From Synechococcus sp. MU1643 (GTDB taxonomy: Bacteria; Cyanobacteriota; Cyanobacteriia; PCC-6307; Cyanobiaceae): 64,000 nucleotides of DNA. The notes below the pieces were generated by a model, which was given only the letters and a program-made list of their open reading frames with translations, made no database searches and had not been told where the DNA came from. The stretch lies in the NCBI RefSeq assembly GCF_020514095.1, contig NZ_VTKY01000003.1, positions 124,001 through 188,000 of the forward strand. The letters are read 5' to 3'. This document shows positions 17,861 through 25,178 of the stretch, piece by piece (positions within the stretch are counted from its first letter, which is position 1; every line of letters starts with the position of its first letter). The position numbers and the translations under genes were made by a program.

Positions 17861-18472
17861 TCAGTCCATTGAATAGGTCTCATCGTAAATATCCGTCAAG
17901 GCTGTCCCCGCAAAATTCCAATACGCAGTGCCCCGTATAGGCCCCTCGTGGTTGAGGAGCTTGTTTGTCAGGTAAGACAAGGCCCACGCTTCGCCTTCAT
18001 ATTCAACTTGTCGACCATTCAGGACGGTGCAGGTATGACCCCCACTGACGAAGTCCAATCGACTTCCCTCGGGGATTCCCATCTCAATGAAGTTGAGAGA
18101 CGGTCGACGAGATCGTTTGATCTTCTCTGCTGAAGCACGAGCCTCAACATCGACTTGCTCGGCTTCCGCTTGCATGGCTGGCGTCATGTCCTCCAGCTTC
18201 ATCAAGTCCAGGAGCCCGATCGCTTGCTCAGGCTCAATGCTGAAGAACTCCCGCCTTGGGTTGACTCTGTAAGGGCCAAAGGCGTTGTGGAAGGCTTTTT
18301 CCACCTTGTCCATATCAGCCACTCTGGCCGCGTAGGCGCACTCAAACGGAAGGGGTACGCCTGTTGTGTAGAGGTCGTTGAGACGCGCCTCAACCTCACG
18401 ACCTGTCTTTCCAATCTTGACCATGCCAGGCATGGCGGGATTTGTCAGGACGTAGACGATGCCCTCGTTCAT
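17861..18472 (-). CDS. GIY-YIG-like (T5orf172) protein with RAMA-like C-terminal domain
   Basis: A 203-residue protein. The N-terminal domain (IVYVLTNPAMPGMVKIGKTG, then EARLNDLYTTGVPLPFECAY and KAFHNAFGPYRVNPRREFF) is a good T5orf172 match. After a helical linker, the C-terminal 70 residues (FIEMGIPEGSRLDFVSGGHT, then YEGEAWALSYLTNKLL and GTAYWNFAGTALTDIYDE) resemble the RAMA domain found with restriction and methylation systems. Such proteins occur on mobile elements; their function is not settled. It faces leftward at the right end of the island. Confidence 0.75.
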   Translation of the reverse strand: MNEGIVYVLTNPAMPGMVKIGKTGREVEARLNDLYTTGVPLPFECAYAARVADMDKVEKAFHNAFGPYRVNPRREFFSIEPEQAIGLLDLMKLEDMTPAMQAEAEQVDVEARASAEKIKRSRRPSLNFIEMGIPEGSRLDFVSGGHTCTVLNGRQVEYEGEAWALSYLTNKLLNHEGPIRGTAYWNFAGTALTDIYDETYSMD

Positions 18473-18506
18473 CGGCCCTGCTCATCAGTCGACCTCTTGA
18501 ACCTCT

Positions 18507-18656
18507 TTACATCGTCTTGAGGAAAGTGCCGCCGCAATCGGTGCATTCACATATTTCGCTATTCCCGAGCTCCCAGTGAGGAGCCAGAGCACGTTCACTG
18601 CAAACGAAACAACCTGGTACCGCGCTCGGTACCTCATCTGGTACCTCGTCCGCTTC
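18507..18656 (-). CDS. Possible zinc-ribbon micro-protein without standard start
   Basis: A 49-codon open frame, bounded upstream by TAA, ends in a clear four-cysteine pattern: CFVC, 18 residues, then CTDC followed by GGTFLKTM. Its upstream half translates the iterons into DEVP-like repeats. No ATG, GTG or TTG occurs in the frame, so expression is doubtful. It may be a remnant of a gene cut by recombination, or use an unusual start. Confidence 0.3.
   Translation of the reverse strand, partial: EADEVPDEVPSAVPGCFVCSERALAPHWELGNSEICECTDCGGTFLKTM
18617..18652 (+). repeat. Right inner iteron block, 12-bp period
   Basis: Three GTACC-type units start at 18617, 18629 and 18641, again exactly 12 bp apart (GTACCGCGCTCG, GTACCTCATCTG, GTACCTCGTCCG). 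They match the left block in sequence and period and lie 104 bp inside the right att core. Confidence 0.7.
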
Positions 18657-18881
18657 TTAGCCGTTGGCCCAGCGAGGGTTTCAGCCGTGAGCGGAAAACA
18701 TCAAATGAACATCAAGTGATCCTCAAGAACCGCTGAGAAGCATCTCTATCACTGAGTTTCTAGATATAGCCTTGACAATGAAACCCTGAGGTACCCCAGC
18801 TGGTATTTCGTCCGCTTCTAAGCCGTCGGCCCAGCCAGGGCCTCAGCCGTGAGCGGAAAACATCAAATGAACATCAAGCAA
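18641..18881 (+). repeat. 162-bp-period duplication spanning the right island end
   Basis: The segment 18641-18719 recurs at 18803-18881 with about 90 percent identity, sharing for example GTGAGCGGAAAACATCAAAT. The right att core lies between the copies. The outer copy is preceded by GTACC units (18791, 18803) that stand 12 bp from the core, exactly as the left block does inside the island. This looks like the fused ends of an older, internally deleted element. Confidence 0.7.
18757..18778 (+). repeat. attR core (right direct repeat)
   Basis: The right copy of the 22-bp core, identical to 10976-10997. The 47 bp to its left, back to CATCAAGTGA, resemble the rpoD 3' flank, so the element carries a diverged copy of the gene end it targets. 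Confidence 0.85.
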
Positions 18882-18963
18882 GCCCTAACTGAGCCTGCCA
18901 CCAAACAGTCATGGGAGTAATACATAAGTACATTCTCCCTGGCTCAGTGGCGTGTCAGGCTCC

Positions 18964-19038
18964 TATAACGAGAGTGAGGGAATTGAGACGCCCTCCTCAC
19001 ACGGAAGAGATCGAACCCCAGCCTGAAACTGGGGTTTT
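18964..19038 (+). ncRNA. Candidate small RNA (Yfr1-like motif)
   Basis: Between a -10-like TATAAC (18964-18969) and an intrinsic terminator there are about 60 bp with no gene. They contain a hairpin GAGGG/CCCTC and then CTCCTCACAC, which equals 10 of the 11 bases of the ACTCCTCACAC motif of the cyanobacterial sRNA Yfr1. The remembered genomic place of Yfr1 (near guaB/trxA) is different and part of the motif could pair with the hairpin, so identity is uncertain. No convincing -35 box is visible. Confidence 0.3.
19014..19038 (+). terminator. Intrinsic terminator right of the island
   Basis: Perfect 8-bp stem AACCCCAG/CTGGGGTT with a 7-nt loop, followed by a T-run. It lies on the rpoD strand. 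It could be the original rpoD terminator displaced by the island, or end the small RNA candidate. Confidence 0.75.
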
Positions 19039-19070
19039 CCTTTGGAAAGCAAAAACTCAGTGCAACAGGT

Positions 19071-19538
19071 TCACTGATTGCCTTCGAAGGTCTCAGTGAA
19101 TTCCATAAAGGCACGCTTAAGGCGCTCCACCGGAGTTTCTTCTAAGGGGCACTCCTGGCGTGTATCCAGCGCATAGGCCTGGAGCAGACGAGCATCTGGC
19201 TCCAGCACGGAAGCCACCGCCCCCTTGAACAGAACCAGATTGTGCTGCGACGTCAGCCCCGCCAGGTAAGGCTGAAGCACCCAGCTGGACTGCCCGTCCT
19301 GCGAGGGCTCCGCCACTGATCGCACCAGACGGGGCCGCAGCAGTTGATAGGCATGGTCTCCATCGCGATCTGTGGTGTGGCGCAGCCGCGCCATTAGGAC
19401 ATCGCCACTGCACAACAGGATTAGACGAATGCAGCCCTCAGCCACCAATGGGAGCATGGTCTCCTGCTCTTGGGGGTCCGGGGCAACCGAGCCAATTACT
19501 CCTACCTGACGAACGCCATTGACGACGGGTCCGGGCAT
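19071..19538 (-). CDS. Conserved hypothetical protein
   Basis: A 155-residue soluble protein. It has a beta-rich N-terminal half (CIRLILLCSGDVLMARLRHT) and a C-terminal helix with PVERLKRAFMEFTE. No motif allows a function call. It is divergent from hemC and has backbone-like base composition, so it belongs to the chromosome rather than the island. Confidence 0.65.
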   Translation of the reverse strand: MPGPVVNGVRQVGVIGSVAPDPQEQETMLPLVAEGCIRLILLCSGDVLMARLRHTTDRDGDHAYQLLRPRLVRSVAEPSQDGQSSWVLQPYLAGLTSQHNLVLFKGAVASVLEPDARLLQAYALDTRQECPLEETPVERLKRAFMEFTETFEGNQ

Positions 19539-19675
19539 AGTTGTCGTGCGTTACCCAGAGATGTTAAGCGTTCTTCACAAAGAGATCTTCCCTTTCGAAG
19601 CTTCACAACCTCTTAAAGACGAACCAATCAATCCAAGCCTTAAAGCGTAGGCTGGGCGGCTGATTCGCCCTTTCC

Positions 19676-20629
19676 ATGGCCCTCACCGAACTGCGCATCG
19701 CCTCACGACGCAGCCAGCTGGCCATGGTGCAAACCAACTGGGTGAAGGCGGAACTGGAAAAGGCCCATCCCGGCTTGAAGATCACCGTGGAAGCCATGGC
19801 CACCCAGGGCGACAAGATCCTGGACGTTGCCTTGGCCAAAATCGGCGACAAAGGCCTTTTCACCAAGGAACTCGAGGCCCAGATGCTTGTGGATCGTGCG
19901 GACATCGCCGTTCACTCCCTGAAAGACCTGCCCACCAACCTTCCTGAGAGGCTGATGCTCGGTTGCATCACCGAACGGGAAGACCCGGCAGATGCGTTGG
20001 TGGTGAACACCAAGAACCAGTCCTACAAGCTCGACACCCTTCCCGAAGGTTCGGTGGTGGGAACGAGTTCACTGCGCCGCCTGGCTCAGCTGCGTCACCA
20101 CTACCCCCACCTGGTCTTCAAGGACGTTCGGGGGAACGTGATCACCCGGCTGGAGAAATTGGACAGCGGTGGTTACGACTGCCTAATCCTGGCTGCAGCC
20201 GGCCTGGGCCGGCTGGGCTTCGGCGATCGGATCCACCAGCTGATCCCCGGCGACATCTCACTGCACGCCGTTGGTCAGGGAGCCCTGGGGATTGAATGCG
20301 TAGAGGACAAGCCCGAAGTGCTTGAAGCGATCAAAGTGCTGGAGCACACCCCCACCTCCCAGCGCTGCCTGGCCGAGCGTGCTTTCCTGCGGGAACTGGA
20401 GGGTGGCTGCCAGGTCCCCATCGGCGTGAACACCCGTTTCGAAGGCGATCAACTGATCCTCACCGGGATGGTGGCCAGCCTTGATGGCAAACGCTTGATC
20501 CGCGACCAAGCCAGTGGCCGCGCCAGCGACGCCGAAGCCATCGGCCTCTCCCTCGCCCACACCCTCAAAGATCAAGGTGCAGGAGAGATTCTCAAAGAGA
20601 TCTTCGACACCGTTCGCCCCGAAGCCTGA
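19676..20629 (+). CDS. hemC: Hydroxymethylbilane synthase (porphobilinogen deaminase)
   Basis: HemC polymerises four porphobilinogens to hydroxymethylbilane for heme, chlorophyll, bilin and corrin synthesis. The start is typical ([18 protein letters not shown]). [15 protein letters not shown] carries the catalytic aspartate region, and [11 protein letters not shown] and [16 protein letters not shown] are present. Cys245 in GGCQVPIGV carries the dipyrromethane cofactor. Length 317 aa is normal. Its stop overlaps the end of the convergent pseudogene. Confidence 0.97.
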   Translation: MALTELRIASRRSQLAMVQTNWVKAELEKAHPGLKITVEAMATQGDKILDVALAKIGDKGLFTKELEAQMLVDRADIAVHSLKDLPTNLPERLMLGCITEREDPADALVVNTKNQSYKLDTLPEGSVVGTSSLRRLAQLRHHYPHLVFKDVRGNVITRLEKLDSGGYDCLILAAAGLGRLGFGDRIHQLIPGDISLHAVGQGALGIECVEDKPEVLEAIKVLEHTPTSQRCLAERAFLRELEGGCQVPIGVNTRFEGDQLILTGMVASLDGKRLIRDQASGRASDAEAIGLSLAHTLKDQGAGEILKEIFDTVRPEA

Positions 20630-21134
20630 TCAACTGCGGATCTCTAGGCGCCTTCCCAGATCCACAGCATCAAACAGCTGCCGGATGTGGCTTTTGAGCA
20701 TGCGCACGCAGCCCGGACTGACGGCTGCAGGAATCTAATCCCGATGCGGCCAAGCCTTTCCATTGGATCCCAAATTCGCCGCGGCCATTGCGATGAAAAG
20801 CCATGTAGCGATCGCCAATAGGGCTGCTGGGTCCGCGCAGCTCCCGCCACTGACCTGACTTATGGGTCACATAGATCGGATTGACCTTCCTATCAAGGAT
20901 GGTGAATTCTCCCTTTGGGCTGGGCATCTTGGGATCTCAAATCGCCACCGGCCAGGACCCAAGCTTCTGCTCACCCCGAACGAGGGTGAGCAGAAGCTTG
21001 CTGAGGTCGAGGACCATAAGTGACTCACGAGCAGGTCGCCGCAACACCAGCTCAGCAGGTTCAGAAGCAAGGCATGGAGCATCGGACCCCGCCAACACGC
21101 CAGCCAACAGCACAGGTACCTAAAGCAAACTCAT
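20630..21134 (-). pseudogene. Broken L,D-transpeptidase (YkuD domain)
   Basis: Minus-strand pieces together read as a secreted YkuD protein. From an ATG at 21134: MSLL, a TAG stop, a hydrophobic signal-like stretch (VPVLLAGVLAGS), SLMVLDLS, SWPVAI followed by TGA at 20937-20939, then MPSPKGEFTILDRKVNP, RGPSSPIGDRYMAFHRNGRG and EFGI. After a frame change near 20740-20780 it continues AVSPGCVRMLKSHIRQLFDA to the end. The active-site motif normally reads SHGCVRM, so the His is also lost (SPGC). Two stops, one frameshift and a lost catalytic residue make it non-functional. Confidence 0.85.
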
Positions 21135-21348
21135 GAGACGCGCAAGACTCGCTGATCTCAAGTATTCATCGTCGCCAGAAAAGACAGGGGTCACGTGTCT
21201 GAGTCAGAACCCTTGGAGATCTCTTTAATCTCAAGATTGAGGCCAACAAAGGGGATCTGCCCTTCATCAGACCTGTTGTTTACCTAGAAGTCTCCTCAGC
21301 GATCAAAGGGCGTTCCATACTGCTGGCCTGAAGATGAGCCATGAAAAA
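21135..21348. other. Non-coding gap
   Basis: About 210 bp between the transpeptidase pseudogene and the ppa terminator. I see no gene, tRNA or clear signal here beyond a possible promoter for the now-broken leftward gene. Confidence 0.4.
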
Positions 21349-21368
21349 GGCGGGGGGCATCCCCCGCC
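21349..21368 (-). terminator. Intrinsic terminator of ppa
   Basis: Perfect 8-bp GC stem GGCGGGGG/CCCCCGCC with the 4-nt loop GCAT. On the minus strand it is followed directly by TTTTT, 26 bp after the ppa stop. Confidence 0.88.
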
Positions 21369-21394
21369 CGATTAGCAGTCGATCGCCGACGCAT

Positions 21395-21982
21395 TCAGTC
21401 GACCAACTTGGGATCGATCTCAGCCATGTAGCGAGCCTCACAGCTCTTGATGATCTCAACGGCCTTTTCAGTGCCGAAGAAACCATTCACCGTGCAAGTG
21501 CCAGGCTTCTTCAGATCCTTGTAGTGCTCCCAGTAGTAGGTGGTCTCTTTCTTCCAGTGCTCACCAAGATCTTCCCAGCTCTTGATGTGATCCATTCGCT
21601 TGTCGTCGGCAAGAACAGCGATCACCTTGTCGTCGACTTCACCACCGTCGTCAAAGGTCATCACACCGATGATGCGGGCTTCCACAATCGAACCAGGAAT
21701 CAGTGGCTCGGTGACCCCAACGATTTCTATATCAAGAGGGTCGCCATCTTCATCCCAGGTGCGCGGAATGCAGCCATAGGCGAAGGGGTAAGCCAGCGAG
21801 GAGTAACCGACGCGGTCCAGCTTCAGATGACCGGTTTCGGTGATCAGCTCGTACTTATTGATCGTGTTGGAGTTGAGCTCCACGATCGTGTTGAGACGAA
21901 GTTCGGCTTCATCAGCGAAGGCCGGAAGCACATGCAGCAAGTTGGGCATGCTGCGGCTGGGTGCCTGATCGAGGTTGGCCAT
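21395..21982 (-). CDS. ppa: Inorganic pyrophosphatase (family I)
   Basis: Soluble Mg-dependent enzyme that hydrolyses pyrophosphate and pulls biosynthetic reactions forward. Key active-site motifs: VELNSNTINKYELITETGHL, YPFAYGCIPRTWDEDGDPLD with the catalytic aspartates in DEDGDPLD, and DDGGEVDDKVIAV. A C-terminal WKKETTYYWEHYKDLK completes the family pattern. Length 195 aa, slightly longer than E. coli Ppa as usual for cyanobacteria. Confidence 0.96.
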   Translation of the reverse strand: MANLDQAPSRSMPNLLHVLPAFADEAELRLNTIVELNSNTINKYELITETGHLKLDRVGYSSLAYPFAYGCIPRTWDEDGDPLDIEIVGVTEPLIPGSIVEARIIGVMTFDDGGEVDDKVIAVLADDKRMDHIKSWEDLGEHWKKETTYYWEHYKDLKKPGTCTVNGFFGTEKAVEIIKSCEARYMAEIDPKLVD

Positions 21983-22009
21983 AAACGGCGATGGACAGCG
22001 CGGCGCATC

Positions 22010-23551
22010 CTACGGGCCCCTCAGCTCGTCGAGTTGCAAGCGGCTAGAGACCAGTTGCAGCCGATCAAGCTTGTTCTCCAGATAGCCGAGGAAGGCATCG
22101 GTGCTCAGGGGCCGACCGGTGACCCTCTCCACCAATTGATCGGCATTCACACCGCGTCCGAGCGGGTGAACATGCTCACGCAGCCAAGCCAGCAAGGGCG
22201 TGACGTCGCCACGCTCCACATGCTCTTCCGGAGACCCGATGGCCTCCGCCATCGCTTCGCTCAACTGCGCACTGATCAAGTGCCCCAACAGATACGAGGG
22301 GAAATAGCCAAACAGACCTTCACTCCAGTGCACATCCTGAAGGCATCCCTCGGCATCGTTCATCGGCCGTACACCCAGGAGCTGTTGATAGCGCTGGTTC
22401 CATTCGTCAGGGAGATCCTTCACCTCCAAACCCTCTTCCAGCAGAGCAATCTCGAGATCCGTGCGGATCAGGATGTGCAAGCCATAGCTGAGTTCATCCG
22501 CCTCAACCCGATTCAAACCAGGCGCCATCGGATTCATCGCCTGCCACATGTCCTGGGCGCCGCTGAAGGGAGCCCCGACCTGTGCGAAACGCTTCCACCA
22601 CTGCTCCGCGAATGGACGGCTCCGGGCAACACGGTTCTCCCAGAACAGCGACTGACTTTCATGCACCGCCATCGAGGTTGCCTGTCCTAAGGGCCAGGCA
22701 AACCATTGGTGGCTCTGGTCCGGCAAACCCTGTTCGTACAGAGAATGTCCCCATTCATGGGCAGTGGCGAGGAAACACGACAACGGCTGCCCTGGCACCA
22801 CGCGCGTGGTGATACGGTAATCTGCCGGTCCCAGCGTGATCGAGAAGGGGTGGGGCGAGCGCGCCATGCAGGTGATGGCAGGATTGCGGCCCCAGGCACC
22901 GAGCAGCTGATCACAAAGATCTTGCTGGCTGGACTCATCGAGATCCCAGTCCGCTGATCGGGGGCGAGGCCGGGTGGATGCCTGAGCAACCAACTGCGGC
23001 AACCGTTGCCGTAACGGAGCAAACAAAGCCTCGAGACGCTCCAGACGCAGATCTGGCTCGAAAGGTTGCGCCAGGGTCTCCCAACAGGAGCGAGGCTCAT
23101 CCAGCTGTTTAGCCTGCTCCTGACGCAAGTTAATCAAGGTCTGAAGCGCCGGTGCGAAGAGGCTGAAATCAGAGGCCGATCGAGCCTGCTGCCAACGGTT
23201 GTAGCCATTGGCCTTGGCCTTGGCCAAGGCGGCGACAAGAGCTGGATCGAGGGACTGCTGCCGCTGCAGATCCTGTTCCAGCAGATCCAGATTGCGGCCC
23301 TGCTCAGGGCATCGCTCACCGGTGTTCCAGTGCTGACGCGCTGCGGCCAGCAGATCCGCATAGGCCGCTGCGCTCTGACGGGCATGAAGCTGGGTCGCCA
23401 GCAGCGTGAGCTGTTCACCCCGCCAGGACGCCCCGCCAGAGGGCATGCGGGTGTTCTGGTCCCAGTACAGAGTGCTCTGAATCGAGCCGAGCAGCTGTGT
23501 CTCTCTCAGATGGGCTCCCAGCTGCCCCCAAACCGTTGCGGCAGAAGCCAT
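22010..23551 (-). CDS. Metallocarboxypeptidase, family M32
   Basis: A 513-residue cytosolic zinc carboxypeptidase of the thermostable carboxypeptidase 1 type. The M32 zinc motif HEWGH is in LATAHEWGHSLYEQGL, and further family signatures are NTRMPSGGASWRGEQLTLLA near the N-terminus, SPHPFSITLGPADYRITTR and VHESQSLFWENRVARS. C-terminal SYGLHILIRTDLEIALLEEG and HWSEGLFGYFPSYLLGHL are typical. It removes C-terminal residues from peptides; the physiological substrate is unknown. It lies 27 bp upstream of ppa on the same strand. Confidence 0.93.
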   Translation of the reverse strand: MASAATVWGQLGAHLRETQLLGSIQSTLYWDQNTRMPSGGASWRGEQLTLLATQLHARQSAAAYADLLAAARQHWNTGERCPEQGRNLDLLEQDLQRQQSLDPALVAALAKAKANGYNRWQQARSASDFSLFAPALQTLINLRQEQAKQLDEPRSCWETLAQPFEPDLRLERLEALFAPLRQRLPQLVAQASTRPRPRSADWDLDESSQQDLCDQLLGAWGRNPAITCMARSPHPFSITLGPADYRITTRVVPGQPLSCFLATAHEWGHSLYEQGLPDQSHQWFAWPLGQATSMAVHESQSLFWENRVARSRPFAEQWWKRFAQVGAPFSGAQDMWQAMNPMAPGLNRVEADELSYGLHILIRTDLEIALLEEGLEVKDLPDEWNQRYQQLLGVRPMNDAEGCLQDVHWSEGLFGYFPSYLLGHLISAQLSEAMAEAIGSPEEHVERGDVTPLLAWLREHVHPLGRGVNADQLVERVTGRPLSTDAFLGYLENKLDRLQLVSSRLQLDELRGP

Positions 23552-23642
23552 CTCGCTCTCTTTTCGATCAGCCTAACGACACCTGGAGTGGCATCGAAGC
23601 ACCGATGCAGGCCATGGTGAAGCAGTTCAGCGTCCTGGACCA

Positions 23643-23741
23643 ATGCGCCGATTGATGCTGCGGGTGGCCTTGGGGATCACCCTGCCCATGGCTCTCTGGC
23701 CGCTGAAGTTGATCTACCGACAACCCAAGGCCGTTCAATAA
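23643..23741 (+). CDS. Possible 32-residue membrane peptide
   Basis: A short frame starting ATG with MRRLMLRVALGITLPMALWP and ending PKAVQ, with one hydrophobic segment and positive ends. It fills the gap between two minus-strand genes. Such tiny membrane peptides are common in picocyanobacteria, but this one could be chance. Confidence 0.35.
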   Translation: MRRLMLRVALGITLPMALWPLKLIYRQPKAVQ

Positions 23742-23748
23742 AGATCGA

Positions 23749-24156
23749 TCAGTGCATCTCACAGCGGCCTTGGCACAGGGTCTCAAGGTCGGCGCGCCCG
23801 GTGATCTGAAGCCGCCTAGCGGCCCAAATCCCATAGACCCAATCGACCACGCCGCCGATCAAGGGCCAGCGGGTCGGTGTGTAAAGCCACCCCAGACCAA
23901 TTAGCCGATAAGCCTCACGAAAGACGGCCACATCACGCAGCACCTCCCCGGAGCCTGTGATGGCATGAATACGGCCCATGGCGACCCGATAGCTGATGCC
24001 GGCATGGGCCTCTGAGTCGTAATCAGAGGCATCAATGTCGACAAAAGCCAGCCGGCCCCGGCGGTCACGCCGCTGCAGAAACCGAACTTCGCGCGCACAC
24101 AACGGACAGCCTCCGTCGAACAGCAGGGTCAGATCGGGGACAGAGGGGCTGGCCAT
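23749..24156 (-). CDS. DUF393 / DCC-family thiol-disulfide-oxidoreductase-like protein
   Basis: A 135-residue protein with the DCC-family start TLLFDGGCPLCAREVRFL, in which DGGCPLC holds the CxxC-like pair, and the family motif FREAYRLIGLGWLY. Proteins of this group are thioredoxin-fold relatives whose electron partners are unknown. I use the ATG at 24156; an earlier start (24183) adds nine non-conserved residues. Confidence 0.8.
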   Translation of the reverse strand: MASPSVPDLTLLFDGGCPLCAREVRFLQRRDRRGRLAFVDIDASDYDSEAHAGISYRVAMGRIHAITGSGEVLRDVAVFREAYRLIGLGWLYTPTRWPLIGGVVDWVYGIWAARRLQITGRADLETLCQGRCEMH

Positions 24157-24208
24157 TAACTCAGGCTGTGCTGCAGCACGCAAAGTAAGGAAAGAACGCT
24201 GGAGAACG

Positions 24209-24826
24209 GTGAGCGTGCAGCAGATCCTGCATCAGATCTCAGTTCAAACCCCGGGGAGGGGCTTCTCCCGTCTGGACAGTCGGTTGAACACTTGGATCCG
24301 CAGCACGGGACTGGATCAGGGCGTTCTGCATCTCACCTGTCTGCACACCAGTGCCAGCCTCACGATCAACGAGAACGCTGATCCACGGGTGCTGCAAGAC
24401 CTGGATGCATGGATGGCCGATGCCGTTCCAGAACACCGCCGTTATCTCCATGACGACGAAGGAGCCGATGACATGCCGGCCCACATCCGAACCGCGCTCA
24501 CCAGCCAGACCCTGAGCCTGAGCATCTGCAGAGGCCAACTGCTGCTGGGCACCTGGCAAGCCGTTTACCTCTGGGAGCACCGCTGCGCTGCTCACACCAG
24601 AACGATCGCCTGCCACCTGTTCGGTGAGCCATCGAGCCGCTCCACCCCTGAGAACAACACGCAGACCAGCTCAGCAACGCCTCAAACTCTTTTGAGCCTG
24701 CGCAATGGCGAAAGGATCAATCAAGCCATTCAGGCCCGCCACGACCCCAATGCATGGGAAACCGACGACGGCATCGATACAGACACCGATCTGATGATTG
24801 ATCGATTGCATGAGCTGAGCGACTGA
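24209..24826 (+). CDS. YjbQ / UPF0047 family protein
   Basis: About 205 residues; the first 135 are the YjbQ fold. Signatures: GLDQGVLHLTCLHTSASLTI with conserved His and Thr, NENADPRVLQDLDAWM, YLHDDEGADDMPAHIR with metal-binding His, and LSLSICRGQLLLGTWQAVYL. Members show weak thiamine-phosphate-synthase activity; the true role is unclear. The last 65 residues are an Asp/Thr-rich extension. Starts are GTG at 24209 or 24215, since the upstream open frame overlaps the previous gene and is not conserved-looking. Confidence 0.85.
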   Translation: MSVQQILHQISVQTPGRGFSRLDSRLNTWIRSTGLDQGVLHLTCLHTSASLTINENADPRVLQDLDAWMADAVPEHRRYLHDDEGADDMPAHIRTALTSQTLSLSICRGQLLLGTWQAVYLWEHRCAAHTRTIACHLFGEPSSRSTPENNTQTSSATPQTLLSLRNGERINQAIQARHDPNAWETDDGIDTDTDLMIDRLHELSD

Positions 24827-24868
24827 CGACCGGAGCCAGCCAAGATGTAGTCGTGATTCAGGGCTGCC

Positions 24869-25159
24869 ATGCCGGTTGAACGTCTCGACGCCGCCCAGAA
24901 GTCGGCACTCACCACAGCCTTGCCCAATTGGGTCGTGGACGGAGACAGGCTGCACCGTGATCTTCAGTTCAACAGCTTCGTGGAGGCCTTTGGATTCATG
25001 GCACAAGTGGCCTTGCTGGCCGAATCCAAAAATCATCATCCCAACTGGAGCAACGTCTACAACCGCGTTTCGATCGACCTAACCACCCATGATCTCGGCA
25101 GCCTCAGCAGCCTGGATGTGGAGCTGGCCAGCGCCATTGATGCTCTGCTGCCACCATGA
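24869..25159 (+). CDS. Pterin-4a-carbinolamine dehydratase
   Basis: A 96-residue protein with the PCD signature: the [20 protein letters not shown] start, then [20 protein letters not shown] carrying the two adjacent catalytic His, and [15 protein letters not shown]. These enzymes recycle oxidised pterin and often occur in bacteria lacking aromatic hydroxylases, so its substrate here is uncertain; a moonlighting role is possible. Followed 19 bp later by the CobW-type GTPase. Confidence 0.92.
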   Translation: MPVERLDAAQKSALTTALPNWVVDGDRLHRDLQFNSFVEAFGFMAQVALLAESKNHHPNWSNVYNRVSIDLTTHDLGSLSSLDVELASAIDALLPP

Positions 25160-25178
25160 GTTGAGAGGGCCCTTGCGC

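Larger units (their letters stand above)
10976..18778. mobile_element. Integrated genomic island at the 3' end of rpoD (about 7.8 kb)
   Basis: A perfect 22-bp direct repeat (centre CTAGATATAGCCTTGAC) occurs at 10976-10997 and 18757-18778. It sits in an 88-bp ungapped imperfect repeat starting with CATCAAGTGA, which on the left is the end of rpoD. Inside are a tyrosine recombinase at the left end, a VapE-type P-loop gene, a ribbon-helix-helix gene, a serine recombinase and three cargo genes. The cargo is visibly richer in A+T than the backbone. This is the structure of an integrase-driven element of the satellite or picocyanobacterial tycheposon type. Boundaries are well supported; whether it still excises is unknown. 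Confidence 0.88.
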
